Shown here piece by piece: positions 24,613 through 33,360 of a stretch of 41,976 nucleotides of DNA. Made by a program: the position numbers and the translations under genes. Under the pieces are notes generated by a model. The model did not search any database. It had not been told where the DNA came from and saw only the letters and a list, made by a program, of their open reading frames with translations. Within the stretch, counting starts at the first letter, position 1; each line of letters opens with the position of its first letter. Origin of the DNA: an uncultured Acidobacteriota bacterium (lineage in GTDB: Bacteria; Acidobacteriota; Thermoanaerobaculia; Gp7-AA8); the NCBI GenBank assembly GCA_946887105.1, contig CAMPKJ010000011.1, forward strand, positions 1 through 41,976, given 5' to 3'.

Positions 24613-25873
24613 CTGTCAGCGTTCGCGCCAGTTCCCGCGCCTGCTCGCGAATCTCCGGAATGGCGGTCGACTCCCACAGCGCCGGGCGTCGCAGCGGGCC
24701 GAGGGTGTAGAGATCGTCAACAGGTTGACCGTCGGCGCCGATCAGGCGGCCGTCGTCAGCGGTCTCGATGCCGAGGCGGAGCGGATCGGGGACCAGCCAT
24801 CCGGCGCGGCGCATCTGCACGACCAGCGGGAGGTCGAGCCGCGCGTAGTCGCACGCGGGGCCGGTGCAGTTGATCACGCGGGCAACTTCGCGCGTGCCGG
24901 CGGTGGTCTCGACGACGCCCGCGCGCAGGGACACCACGCGTCCGCGCAGCACGTCCGCGTCCAGCTGCGCGAGCACTTCCGGCGCGGCGCGATGGCGGTG
25001 GACATCCCACAGATTCTTGAGGTGACGCAGAAACGCGCCGCGCTGTGCGAGCGACCAGGCTTGCCAGATCGCGACGGTGTGCGGGCGGAGGCTATCGACG
25101 ACCGCACGCCACTCCGCGCCGTGCTCGATCTGCTCGCGCACCCATCGCAGCGCGCCGCGCGGAGATGAGAACGGTACAGACGCGAGCGGACGCGGGGTGA
25201 CCGGCGCGTGCGCCTGCGGCAGGCGTCCGTGACGCGACAACATGGTGATCGTGCCGCGATGTCCCTCATGCCGCAACGCCACGGCGACGTCGATCGCGGT
25301 CAAGCCGCTGCCGATGAGCAATACCGGCGCATCGGGAGCGAGTCCGATCGCCGCGCCGGGCGCCCACGGATCGCGCACGTACTCGGCCGGCGGATCCTCG
25401 AGATGCAGCGGATCGGATGGCGGCAGATTGCCGAGGGCCAGGACCACGGATCGCGCGTCGATCGTGCGGCCGTCGTGGAGGTGCACGGTCCAGGTTGTGC
25501 CGCGAGTGAGTCCGATCGCCGTTCCGCCAACACGGGTCACGCGCGAGTGCGTCTCGTCCGCGGCGAGCAACGACGCCAGGTAATCGCCGTACATCGCACG
25601 CGGCGCGAACGTCCCTGGTCCCGCATCCGCAACGCGTGCGCGCAGCCAGCGCAGGAAGTGTTCGGGATCATCCGGCAGCGCGCTCATGCGCGCCGCGGGC
25701 ACGTTCAGCAGATGCGCTCCGTACGGCGTTCCGTAGGCCAGTCCGCGTGCGGCGCGCGCGCCTGCGTCGATCAACGCGCCGCGCGCGCCGGGAGGAGCGA
25801 GCCGCGCGAACTGCACAGCCGTCAGCGTCCCGCTCGCGCCCGCGCCGATGATCGCGACGTGGAATGCGCTCAC
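24524..25873 (-). CDS. FAD/NAD(P)-binding protein
   Basis: Protein of 449 residues of the FAD-NAD(P)-binding family (Pfam PF13454): VAIIGAGASGTLTA at the N-terminus, YGTPYGAHLLNVPAARMSAL near 55 (the family hallmark), a second nucleotide site LLIGSGLTAIDVA near 175 and INCTGP near 338. Members include lysine/ornithine monooxygenase-like and uncharacterised flavoproteins. The start is GTG 25873, which overlaps the TGA stop of the DUF1801 gene (GTGA), so translation is coupled. The last ~30 residues are Ser/Pro-rich and lie over the end of the methyltransferase gene. Confidence 0.87.
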   Translation of the reverse strand: MSAFHVAIIGAGASGTLTAVQFARLAPPGARGALIDAGARAARGLAYGTPYGAHLLNVPAARMSALPDDPEHFLRWLRARVADAGPGTFAPRAMYGDYLASLLAADETHSRVTRVGGTAIGLTRGTTWTVHLHDGRTIDARSVVLALGNLPPSDPLHLEDPPAEYVRDPWAPGAAIGLAPDAPVLLIGSGLTAIDVAVALRHEGHRGTITMLSRHGRLPQAHAPVTPRPLASVPFSSPRGALRWVREQIEHGAEWRAVVDSLRPHTVAIWQAWSLAQRGAFLRHLKNLWDVHRHRAAPEVLAQLDADVLRGRVVSLRAGVVETTAGTREVARVINCTGPACDYARLDLPLVVQMRRAGWLVPDPLRLGIETADDGRLIGADGQPVDDLYTLGPLRRPALWESTAIPEIREQARELARTLTATAHFPAGSRSSSGSPSTPDPPPPSACES

Positions 25874-26367
25874 GCGCTCTTCTTCTTCGACGATGTTTTT
25901 TTCTTCTTCGGCGATGGGTTGGTCCTGGCCTGCACGGCTTCGTACAGCTCGATGTAGCGCTTCGGCGGCGTGCTGGCGATCGCCTTCGCCACGGCGTCGA
26001 GCTCGAGGTCCTCCAGTTTCCTGAAGCGCAGGCACGACTTGCCCATGTCGATCTTCTTCCCCGCCGCCTCATACGAGGCGCGCAGTCTGGCGTCCTGTTC
26101 CGGGTCCATGTACACGCCCATCATGTAGAGCGCGCAATGGCCCTTCTGCGCGGCCATCGCCAGGTAGCCGAGGGGCTGGCCGTTGTGGGTCTTGGGATAT
26201 TTTTCGAGAGGGATGATCCAGGTCGGCATCCCGCAGTACATGATCTTCTGGTATCCCTTCGGCATCTTCCGGCGGACGAGCTGGAGCACTTTCCGCATCA
26301 TCTCGCGGCGATCGTCGGGAAGCTCGGCCAGAAACTCCTCCGCAGTCGTTGCAGTGCTGTTGCGCAT
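25870..26367 (-). CDS. DUF1801-domain protein with basic tail
   Basis: Protein of 165 residues with the DUF1801 fold: ELPDDRREMMRKVLQLVRR near 14, then MPKGYQKIMYCGMPTWIIPL near 35-54 and DMGKSCLRFRKLEDL near 107. The function of the domain is unsettled; some members resemble iron chaperones or small-ligand binders. The C-terminal tail (after residue 148) is a Lys/Ser run, likely disordered and perhaps nucleic-acid binding. It is followed by an overlapping FAD gene. A TATTGT box 7 bp before the ATG suggests a nearly leaderless transcript. Divergent from the M16 protease gene. Confidence 0.86.
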   Translation of the reverse strand: MRNSTATTAEEFLAELPDDRREMMRKVLQLVRRKMPKGYQKIMYCGMPTWIIPLEKYPKTHNGQPLGYLAMAAQKGHCALYMMGVYMDPEQDARLRASYEAAGKKIDMGKSCLRFRKLEDLELDAVAKAIASTPPKRYIELYEAVQARTNPSPKKKKTSSKKKSA

Positions 26368-26419
26368 GCCCCATACAATACCCGCCTCGCAGCACCCACA
26401 CCATTCAAGGAGGAATTCG

Positions 26420-27949
26420 ATGAGAGCAGTTCACAGCAGACTCGCATTGCTGACCGTCCTGCTGATGCTCGTCGCCGGCATCGCGCCGGCGCAGGATCTC
26501 GCCTCGTTCGAGAAGCGCACCGCGATGCGGACGCTCGACAACGGCCTGACGGTCATCATTCTGGAAAGAAGCGACGCACCGGTGTTCTCGTACGCCACCA
26601 TGATCAACACCGGCTCCGCGCAGGAGGTCCCGGGGATCACCGGCCTCGCGCACATGTTCGAGCACATGGCCTTCAAAGGCTCGGACCGCATCGGCACCAC
26701 CGACTGGGAAGCAGAGCGCCAGGCGCTCGCGAAAGTCGAAAAGGCGTACCGGGAGTACGACCTGGCCCGCCGCGCCGAGACCGCGCGCGACGAGGAGAAG
26801 GTCAGGCAGCTCGAACAGGCGTGGAAGGACGCCATCGCCGTGGCGGATGCATTCGCGAAAGGCGATGAGTTTTCCGAGGTCGTCGATCGCGCCGGCGGCG
26901 TGGGCATGAACGCCTTCACGTCGTACGACATGACCGGCTACTTCTTCTCCATGCCGTCCAACCGCTTCGAGCTGTGGGCGTTCCTGGAATCGGAGCGCTT
27001 CCGCAACCCGGTCTTCCGCCAGTTCTACAAAGAGCGCGACGTGGTCTTCGAAGAACGGCGCATGCGCACGGAGAGCAATCCGTTCGGACGCCTGCTCGAG
27101 CAGTACACCACCACCGCGTTCATGGCCCATCCGTACGGCTTCCCCACCGTCGGCTGGCCGTCGGACCTGCGCAGCTTCACCGCCAGCGACGCCGCGGAGT
27201 TCGCGAAGAAGCACTACGTGCCGTCGAACATGGTCATCGCCATCGTCGGCGACGTGAAGCCGGCCGAAGCGTGGCCGGTGATCGAGCGGTACTTCGGCCG
27301 TCTGCCGAAGGCGCCGAAGCCGGAGCCGCTGCGCACGGTGGAGCCGGCGCAGATCGCCGAGCGCGTGGTCACATTGCGCGAGGCCTCGCAACCGATCTAC
27401 GTCGAGGGGTATCACCGCCCCGCGGCCACGCATGCCGACAACGCCGCGTACGAAGTCATCTCCATGCTCATGTCCAGCGGCCGCACGTCGCGGCTCTACA
27501 AATCGCTCGTGCGGGACAAGAAGATCGCCGCCCAGGCCTCGGGATTCAGCGGGTATCCCGGCGAAAAATATCCGAGCCTGTTCACGTTCTTCGGCGTCAC
27601 TACGCCGGGGCACACCCCGGATGAGATCGCGGATGCGATCCATGCGGAGATCGAGCGCCTGAAGACCGAAGACGTCCCGGCGGACGAGCTGCAGTCGGTG
27701 AAGACGCGCGTGAAGGCCGGCCTCGTGCGCGGCCTGGCGAACAACAGCGGCCTGGCGCTGAACCTGGCCAGTTACCAGACGCTGTACGGCGACTGGCGGG
27801 AGATGTTCCGCGAGATCGAGAAGCTCGACAAAGTGACGGCCGACGACGTGAAGCGCGTGGCCGCGGCCACGTTCACGCAGAACAACCGCACCGTGGCCAA
27901 GCTCGAGTCGATGCCGAAGAACGACGCGCCGAAGGGAGGCGCACGATGA
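26420..27949 (+). CDS. M16 zinc protease, catalytic subunit (exported)
   Basis: Protein of 509 residues with a signal peptide (hydrophobic core 8-20, cleavage probably after AQ near 25). The inverted zinc motif HMFEH lies at 78-82, with the further Glu ligand expected downstream, so it should be an active periplasmic metallopeptidase of the M16 (pitrilysin/insulinase) family. A charged helical insert (about 95-155) lies after the motif. The second half is the M16 C-terminal domain. The start is ATG 26420 with AAGGAGGA 6 nt upstream, the strongest ribosome site here. The stop overlaps the next gene (ATGA), implying a stoichiometric pair. Confidence 0.94.
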   Translation: MRAVHSRLALLTVLLMLVAGIAPAQDLASFEKRTAMRTLDNGLTVIILERSDAPVFSYATMINTGSAQEVPGITGLAHMFEHMAFKGSDRIGTTDWEAERQALAKVEKAYREYDLARRAETARDEEKVRQLEQAWKDAIAVADAFAKGDEFSEVVDRAGGVGMNAFTSYDMTGYFFSMPSNRFELWAFLESERFRNPVFRQFYKERDVVFEERRMRTESNPFGRLLEQYTTTAFMAHPYGFPTVGWPSDLRSFTASDAAEFAKKHYVPSNMVIAIVGDVKPAEAWPVIERYFGRLPKAPKPEPLRTVEPAQIAERVVTLREASQPIYVEGYHRPAATHADNAAYEVISMLMSSGRTSRLYKSLVRDKKIAAQASGFSGYPGEKYPSLFTFFGVTTPGHTPDEIADAIHAEIERLKTEDVPADELQSVKTRVKAGLVRGLANNSGLALNLASYQTLYGDWREMFREIEKLDKVTADDVKRVAAATFTQNNRTVAKLESMPKNDAPKGGAR

Positions 27950-30042
27950 AACGACTTTCCATCATCTCGATTCTGATGCTGCTGGCGACCAGTCTCGCCG
28001 CGCAGGTCACCAGCGTTCAGGAGATCAAGACGCCGCCGCTGCGCAAGTTCGACACCGTGCAGCCGCAGCGGATCGCGCTGCCGAACGGCATGGTGATCTT
28101 CCTCCAGGAGGATCACGAGCTGCCGCTCATCAAGGGCCGCGCCACCATCCGCGGCGGCGCGCGCGACGTGCCGGCGGAGAAGGCCGGACTGATGGGCATC
28201 TACGGCCAGGCGTGGCGCACCGGCGGGACCGCGGCGCAGACCGGCGATCAGCTCGACGAGTTTCTCGACGCGCGCGCGGCACGCGTCGAGACCGGCGGCG
28301 GCACCGAAAGCGCCACCGTCTCGCTCGACGTGCTGAAGAGCGACTTCGACACCGTCTTCCCGATGTGGGTCGAGCTCCTGCGCAAGCCGGAGTTCCGCCA
28401 GGACAAGATCGATCTGGCGAAGACGCAGGCCAACACCGGTATCTCGCGCCGCAACGACGATCCGGGCAGCATCGTAGGACGCGAATCGCAGAAGCTCGGG
28501 TACGGCGCCGATTCGCCGTACGCACAGCAGCCGGAGTACGCCACCATCGCCTCGATCACGCGCGACGACCTGCTCGCGTTCCACCGCCGCACCGTCCATC
28601 CGAACAACATCATCCTGGCCTTCATCGGCGACTTCGATTCCGCGAAGCTCGAGAAGCGCCTGCGCGATACGTTCGCATCGTGGCCGCGCGGTCCGCAGGT
28701 CGCCAAGCCGGCCAATCCGATCAACGGCGCGAAGCCGGGCGTCTACTTCATCCAGAAGGACGACGTCACGCAGTCGAACATCGCCATGGTCCATCCGGGC
28801 ATCGACCGCAGCAATCCCGACTACTACGCGGTCGCGATCATGAACGAAGTCTTCAGCGGCGGCTTCTCGGGACGGCTGATGCAGAAGCTGCGCTCCGAGA
28901 AGGGTCTGACGTACGGGGTCTTCGGCGGCGTGAGCGCACCGTGGGATTACCCCGGCCTGTTCCGCGTGCAGATGGCCACCAAAAGCAGCACCACGCTGGA
29001 AGGCATCGACGCCATGAAGGCCGAGGCGACGCGGCTCATGACCGCGCCGGTGACCGAGACGGAGCTCGGACTGGCCAGGGAGTCGATCCTCAACGCGTTC
29101 GTCTTCACCATGGATACGCGCGAGAAGGCGCTCAATCAGCAGGCGCTGCTCGAGTTCTACGGCTTTCCGCGCGATTACTTCGTGAAGTACCCGTCGATGA
29201 TCGAGAAGGTCACGGCGGCGGACGTGGAGCGCGTCGCCAAGAAGTACGTGCATCCCGATCAGCTGGCGGTGCTCGTGGTCGGCAATCAAAAGGACTTCGA
29301 GAAGCCGCTCTCCACGCTCGGCACCGTGCAGGCCATCGACATCACCATCCCCGAGCCCGGCTCCGCGACGCGCTCCGCCGCGCCCTCGGGCAGCAATGCC
29401 GAGGGGACGGCGCTGTTCGAGAAAGTGATGCAGTTCGTGGGCGGCAAGGCGGCCATCGACGCGGTGCAGAGCTCGCGCACGGCGATGACCATGAACATGA
29501 TCACGCCGCAGGGCTCGATGCAGGCGGAAGGGACGACCATCATCCGTTATCCCGATTCGATGCGGCAGGAGATGACGCTGCCGATGGGCCAGATCACCAC
29601 CGTGATCGCGCCCGGCGTGGCGTATGCGAATACGCCGATGGGCGCGCAGGACCTGCCCGCCTCGCGCCGCGATGCCGCGCTCGTGGACATGAAGTCGGAC
29701 TTCTTCCACATCCTGCACAGCGCCTCCAATCCGAAGTACACGTTCAGCGCCGGCGGAACGGAGAAGATCGGCGACGTGGAGACGCGCATCCTGGAGATCT
29801 CTCCGGAGAGCGGCGTGGTGCGCTGGTACGTCGAGCCGTCCACCGGCCGGCTCGTGCGCGTCGTGCGCAACACGCAGCAGGGTGAGACGACCACCGATTA
29901 CAGCGAATGGAAGCAGTTCGGCGCGCTGAACCTGCCGACGTTCGCGACCATCACACGCAACGGCCAGAAAGCCGGCGAAGCCCGCGTGTCGAACGTGGAG
30001 ATCAATCCGGCCATCGATGAGAAGGCGTTCGTGAAGCAGTAG
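27946..30042 (+). CDS. M16-like inactive subunit fused to LolA-like domain (exported)
   Basis: Protein of 698 residues with a signal peptide (residues 1-19). Residues 35-455 are two M16 modules, but the place of HxxEH reads GLMGIYGQ (81-88), so zinc and catalysis are lost; RLMQKLRSEKGLTYGV near 305 is the usual substrate-clamp motif of the partner subunit. Residues from about 470 to the end form a beta-rich domain resembling LolA or outer-membrane lipoprotein-sorting proteins (YPDSMRQEM, YVEPSTGRLVRVV), which may bind a lipid or unfolded chain. It overlaps the active gene by 4 bp, so the two probably form a heterodimer in the periplasm. Confidence 0.92.
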   Translation: MKRLSIISILMLLATSLAAQVTSVQEIKTPPLRKFDTVQPQRIALPNGMVIFLQEDHELPLIKGRATIRGGARDVPAEKAGLMGIYGQAWRTGGTAAQTGDQLDEFLDARAARVETGGGTESATVSLDVLKSDFDTVFPMWVELLRKPEFRQDKIDLAKTQANTGISRRNDDPGSIVGRESQKLGYGADSPYAQQPEYATIASITRDDLLAFHRRTVHPNNIILAFIGDFDSAKLEKRLRDTFASWPRGPQVAKPANPINGAKPGVYFIQKDDVTQSNIAMVHPGIDRSNPDYYAVAIMNEVFSGGFSGRLMQKLRSEKGLTYGVFGGVSAPWDYPGLFRVQMATKSSTTLEGIDAMKAEATRLMTAPVTETELGLARESILNAFVFTMDTREKALNQQALLEFYGFPRDYFVKYPSMIEKVTAADVERVAKKYVHPDQLAVLVVGNQKDFEKPLSTLGTVQAIDITIPEPGSATRSAAPSGSNAEGTALFEKVMQFVGGKAAIDAVQSSRTAMTMNMITPQGSMQAEGTTIIRYPDSMRQEMTLPMGQITTVIAPGVAYANTPMGAQDLPASRRDAALVDMKSDFFHILHSASNPKYTFSAGGTEKIGDVETRILEISPESGVVRWYVEPSTGRLVRVVRNTQQGETTTDYSEWKQFGALNLPTFATITRNGQKAGEARVSNVEINPAIDEKAFVKQ

Positions 30043-30050
30043 ACGACGAA

Positions 30051-30133
30051 GTTCCTCGGTTCCTCGGCGTTCCTCGGAGTTCCTCGGCCAATCACCCGAG
30101 GCACCGAGGAACCCGAGGCACTCCGAGGAACTC
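30051..30133. repeat. Word-repeat hairpin, family 1 (copy e)
   Basis: Left arm of four TTCCTCGG words with spacing variants, loop CCAATCA, right arm of complementary words ending in GAGGAACTC. It lies between convergent genes, 8 bp past the M16 stop (30042) and 5 bp past the stop of the Cys-rich gene (30139). Confidence 0.87.
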
Positions 30134-30138
30134 TCCGG

Positions 30139-30360
30139 TCATCCCTGGTGTTGCGTCCCGCCTCCGCGCGCCAGCTGGACCTCTTTCGTCAGCCGCATCA
30201 GCGCGATGGTCACTTCGTGCATCGCGTGAATGACGCCGACCTGAAACGCGGTGGGCGGCTCGCCGGCCGAGCACGCGCACGAAGCGCACGGCCCGCCGCG
30301 TCCTCCGTCGTGCTGGTCGATGATGTGGCCGCAGGCACAGGAGTCTTTCCCGAGTTGCAT
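30139..30360 (-). CDS. Cys-rich miniprotein with zinc-ribbon-like motif
   Basis: Protein of 73 residues from ATG 30360, with GGGGAG 7 nt upstream. Residues 8-30 hold C8, C10, H12 and then C25, C28, C30 in CACGH...CASCAC order, a likely Zn site or small redox module. The rest (about 35-65) is an amphipathic helix, then a Gly/Gln tail. The motif recalls short CxCGH zinc-finger proteins, but I cannot name the family. Divergent from the kdsC-like gene, convergent with the M16 gene. Confidence 0.62.
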   Translation of the reverse strand: MQLGKDSCACGHIIDQHDGGRGGPCASCACSAGEPPTAFQVGVIHAMHEVTIALMRLTKEVQLARGGGTQHQG

Positions 30361-30449
30361 CGCTGCTCTCCCCTTCCGCAACCAACGATAGCGCAGAGAG
30401 GACGACGAAGGGCCTCCCGTCGTCCCCGCTGGGTTACGATGCGCGCGCA

Positions 30450-30986
30450 ATGGCGCACGCGTCCGACATCCGTCTGATCGTCTCCGACGTCGACGGCGTC
30501 TGGACCGACGGGCGCATCATCTACGCGGGCGATCGCATCGAGATCAAGGAGTTCAACGTCCGCGACGGGTTGGCGGTGAAGCTCGCGCAGCGATCCGGCA
30601 TCGTGGTGGCGCTGCTCACCAGCCGCCGGTCGCACGCTTTAGAACGACGCGCGCGCGAGCTCGGCATCACCGAGGTGCACCAGGGCGCGGCGAACAAGTT
30701 CGTGGAACTGGAGCGCCTCTCGCGCGCGCTGAACGTGCCGTTGTCGCAGATCCTCTACGCCGGCGACGACCTGCCAGACCTGGCCGCGATGACGCACGCC
30801 GGCATCTCCGCCGCGCCGTCCGACGCCGCGCCGGAAGTGCTGGCCGCGGCGACGTGGAAGCTCGCCGCCGCGGGCGGGCGGGGCGCGTTTCGCGAGCTGG
30901 TCGAGCGCCTGCTCCGCGAGCGCGGCGAATGGGACAATCTCGTGCGGGAGCTCACCATTGGCAAGTCCGAGGCTTCGAGCATTTAG
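30450..30986 (+). CDS. kdsC: HAD phosphatase, KDO-8-phosphate phosphatase-like
   Basis: Protein of 178 residues, the usual length for KdsC. The HAD motif DVDGVWTDG at 13-21 has the nucleophile and acid Asp; LLTSRRS near 52 is motif II, K83 is the likely motif III Lys and YAGDDLPDL near 102 is motif IV. KdsC dephosphorylates KDO-8-phosphate on the path to the lipopolysaccharide core sugar; related HADs act on other phosphosugars. A TACGAT box 9 bp before ATG 30450 suggests a short leader. Next gene overlaps its end by 29 bp, and it encodes a lipid A acyltransferase, supporting an LPS role. Confidence 0.85.
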   Translation: MAHASDIRLIVSDVDGVWTDGRIIYAGDRIEIKEFNVRDGLAVKLAQRSGIVVALLTSRRSHALERRARELGITEVHQGAANKFVELERLSRALNVPLSQILYAGDDLPDLAAMTHAGISAAPSDAAPEVLAAATWKLAAAGGRGAFRELVERLLRERGEWDNLVRELTIGKSEASSI

Positions 30987-31869
30987 ATCGCGCATCCTCT
31001 ATCGCGCGCTCGTGGTCGTCACCGCCATCGGCCGGCGCGCAGGGGGATGCGCCGGCCGCGCGATGGGACGCCTCCTCGGCACACTGGCCTGGCATGTCGT
31101 ACGCCGCGAGCGGCGCAAGGCGCTGCGCAACATCGCCATCGCCTTTCCGGAATGGGCCGAGCAGAAGCGCCGCGACACCATCCGGGCCATGTTCCGGCAT
31201 TTCGGCATGTCGCTCTTCGAGATCGCGTGGCTCTGGAACATGGACCTGGCCACGCGCGATCGCACCACCACCTTCGAAGGAACGGAGGCGATGCTGCAGC
31301 TGATCGACGAAGGCCGCGGCGTGGTGTTCTTCACCGCGCACGTCGGAAACTGGGAATGGCTCTCCATCGCCATCGGCCTCTTTTCGCGTCCGACGTCCGT
31401 GCTGCAGCGCGAGCGCGACGAGCCGGAGATGGGCCGCTACATCACCGAGTTCCGCGCGCGCGTGGGCGTGCAGACCATCGACCGCGGCTCGCCCGCCGCG
31501 CCGCGCCAGATGATCAACGCCGTCCGCCGCGGCGGCATCCTGGCCTTTCTGCTCGACCAGAACATGCGCACCGAGAGCGTGAAGGTGCCGTTCTTCGGAC
31601 GTCCCGCCCTCACGCCGGTCGGCCCGGTGAAGTTCGCCATCCGCACGGAGGCGTGGGTGGTGACCGCGCTGCAGGAGCGCCGCCCCGACGGAACGCATCA
31701 CATCCGCATCCTCGAGCCCTTCCAGTGCAAGCGCGACGACGATCCCACCGCCCTGGCCGCGCGCATCACGCGCGAGATCGAGGAGCAGATCCGGCGCGTG
31801 CCGGAGCAGTGGGTGTGGATGCACGACCGCTGGAAAGAGCGGCCGAAGTGGGACGTGAGCGGCCAATAG
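30958..31869 (+). CDS. LpxL/HtrB-type lipid A acyltransferase
   Basis: Protein of 303 residues with an N-terminal membrane-anchoring helix (about 12-45) and the HxxxxE catalytic motif HVGNWE at 128-133, followed by FLLDQNMRTESVKVPFFG near 196, typical of the lysophospholipid acyltransferases that add secondary acyl chains to lipid A. It acts at the cytoplasmic membrane. The start is a TTG at 30958 with GGGAG 7 nt upstream, inside the end of the kdsC-like gene; no ATG lies close downstream. The tail KWDVSGQ is followed directly by a hairpin element. Confidence 0.88.
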   Translation: MASPRLRAFRSRILYRALVVVTAIGRRAGGCAGRAMGRLLGTLAWHVVRRERRKALRNIAIAFPEWAEQKRRDTIRAMFRHFGMSLFEIAWLWNMDLATRDRTTTFEGTEAMLQLIDEGRGVVFFTAHVGNWEWLSIAIGLFSRPTSVLQRERDEPEMGRYITEFRARVGVQTIDRGSPAAPRQMINAVRRGGILAFLLDQNMRTESVKVPFFGRPALTPVGPVKFAIRTEAWVVTALQERRPDGTHHIRILEPFQCKRDDDPTALAARITREIEEQIRRVPEQWVWMHDRWKERPKWDVSGQ

Positions 31870-31963
31870 GAGTCGCAAAGTCGCAAAGTGTCAAAGTCGC
31901 AAAGTGTCAAAGTCGCAAAGCACGCGCCGTCACGCTCTTTGCGACTTTGCGACTTTGCGACTC
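31870..31963. repeat. Word-repeat hairpin, family 2 (copy f)
   Basis: Left arm of six words (GTCGCAAA and GTGTCAAA), loop of about 16 nt, right arm of three complementary words. It is asymmetric: three left words have no partner. The element fills the gap between convergent stop codons exactly, 0 bp from each (31867-31869 plus, 31964-31966 minus). Confidence 0.88.
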
Positions 31964-33271
31964 TCAGTCGCTGCCCAGCGGCCACTCTCCACGCAGGAAG
32001 TGGCGGATCGCGGCGAACGTCGTCACCGGATCGTCGACCCACATCGCGTGCGCGGCGCCGGGAATGGTGACGATGCGCGCGTCGGGGAGCGACGCCAGCC
32101 ACGACCGGCCGCCTTCGTACGAGGCATTGCGGTCCTTCGTGCCGTGGATGATCAGCGACGGCATGGTGACCTTCTTCAGCTGTTCATCCGTGAGCACGGC
32201 CTTGTTGATGCTCGGGAGAATGCTGGCGAACGTCGCGTTCAGGTGCACCGGCCATTCGTTTTCGAGCGAGCACATCTCCTCGAACTTCACGCCGGGCGCG
32301 TTCTTCGGATCGCCGGCCATGTAGTAGCGCATCACCTGCCACTGCGCGAGGCAGAACTCTTTGGGGATCCTCTCGATCGCGCCTTCCGCGCGCAGCTGCT
32401 GCCAGCGCTGCAGATCCGCGGCGGGCGCGCCGAAGTCCTCGACCACCTGCTGCGGCTTGCGCGGCGGCTCCTGATTCGCGACCGGTCCCATCTGCACGAT
32501 GCGGCGTACGCGATCGGGATGCGCGGCGGCGTACATCACCACCATCTTACCGAGGTACGAATAGCCGACCGGTACGAACTGCTCGACTTTGAAGTGTGCT
32601 CGGACGGTCTCCAGGTCCCTCACATCCTGATCGATGGTCAACGTGTTGACGTCCTGCGCGCGCGAGGAGCGTCCGCGGCTGCGCAGGTCGTACGTGATCA
32701 CGGTGGCGACGTCGGCGAACTGCTTCATCGCGTCGTACAACACCAAGCCGAGCGGCACGATCATCGTCACCGGCCCGCGGCCCACCTTGCGGTAGTGCAG
32801 CTGAACGCCGTCCGGCGTCGGGATGAATCCTTCCTCGACCGGGAGCGCGTTCTCCGCGAGCGGCGCGGCGCCGGGACCGTTGGAGTCGAACACGACCTTC
32901 CAGGCACCATCCGTCTTGCGCCACGTCGAGATGTAATCTCCGGCGTGTTGTCCCTGCACGTAAATCGGGCCGGTCGAGAGTCCGAGCGTGCCGTCCGCGG
33001 AGACGGAGACGCGATCCGGTCCCCAGACGAATGGCGCCGGTCCGTTGAAATAGCGCGTCCAGCTCTCGACCACCTGCTTCTTCCCCGTCGCCGTGCTCAG
33101 GCCGGAGAGAAACGTCGCGTCGTCGGCGACGAACGCAAAGAACTTCGCGGCATCGCGATCGGCGAACGCCTTCGCGAATGCGATCTCGGCCTGGCGCACT
33201 TCTTCGACGGCGCCGGCGAACGCGGGAATGGCGGTGAGGAGCAGCGTGGCGAAAACGGCAGTCAGTCGCAT
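31964..33271 (-). CDS. Exported NTF2-like domain fused to alpha/beta hydrolase
   Basis: Protein of 435 residues with a signal peptide (about 1-22). Residues 23-135 are a SnoaL/DUF4440-type NTF2-like fold (AEIAFAKAFADRDAAKFFAF, then WRKTDGAWKVVFDSNG). Residues 150-435 are an alpha/beta hydrolase with nucleophile Ser238 in GYSYLG, an Asp in HGTKDRNA near 390 and a His in GAAHAMW near 415. The elbow has Leu where a Gly is usual (GxSxG). Probably a periplasmic esterase or lactonase; the NTF2 part may bind the ligand. The start ATG 33271 is the first in a normal frame; a reading starting 12 nt earlier begins inside a hairpin element. Confidence 0.88.
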   Translation of the reverse strand: MRLTAVFATLLLTAIPAFAGAVEEVRQAEIAFAKAFADRDAAKFFAFVADDATFLSGLSTATGKKQVVESWTRYFNGPAPFVWGPDRVSVSADGTLGLSTGPIYVQGQHAGDYISTWRKTDGAWKVVFDSNGPGAAPLAENALPVEEGFIPTPDGVQLHYRKVGRGPVTMIVPLGLVLYDAMKQFADVATVITYDLRSRGRSSRAQDVNTLTIDQDVRDLETVRAHFKVEQFVPVGYSYLGKMVVMYAAAHPDRVRRIVQMGPVANQEPPRKPQQVVEDFGAPAADLQRWQQLRAEGAIERIPKEFCLAQWQVMRYYMAGDPKNAPGVKFEEMCSLENEWPVHLNATFASILPSINKAVLTDEQLKKVTMPSLIIHGTKDRNASYEGGRSWLASLPDARIVTIPGAAHAMWVDDPVTTFAAIRHFLRGEWPLGSD

Positions 33272-33272
33272 A

Positions 33273-33360
33273 GAGCGTCTCAAAGTCGCAGAGTCTCAAA
33301 GTCTCAAAGAAGGCGGCTGTCACATCTTTGCGACTTTGAGACCTTGCGACGTTGCGACTC
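33273..33360. repeat. Word-repeat hairpin, family 2 (copy g)
   Basis: Left arm of GTCTCAAA/GTCGCAGA words, loop AAGGCGGCTGTCACAT, right arm of complementary words with three point changes (one copy is drifting). It begins 0 bp after the proline dehydrogenase stop codon and ends 1 bp before the start codon of the exported hydrolase on the same strand. Confidence 0.85.

Noticed and set aside
27772..29718. 648-codon minus-strand frame over the M16 pair
   Set aside because: Arg/His/Asp-rich shadow without motifs.
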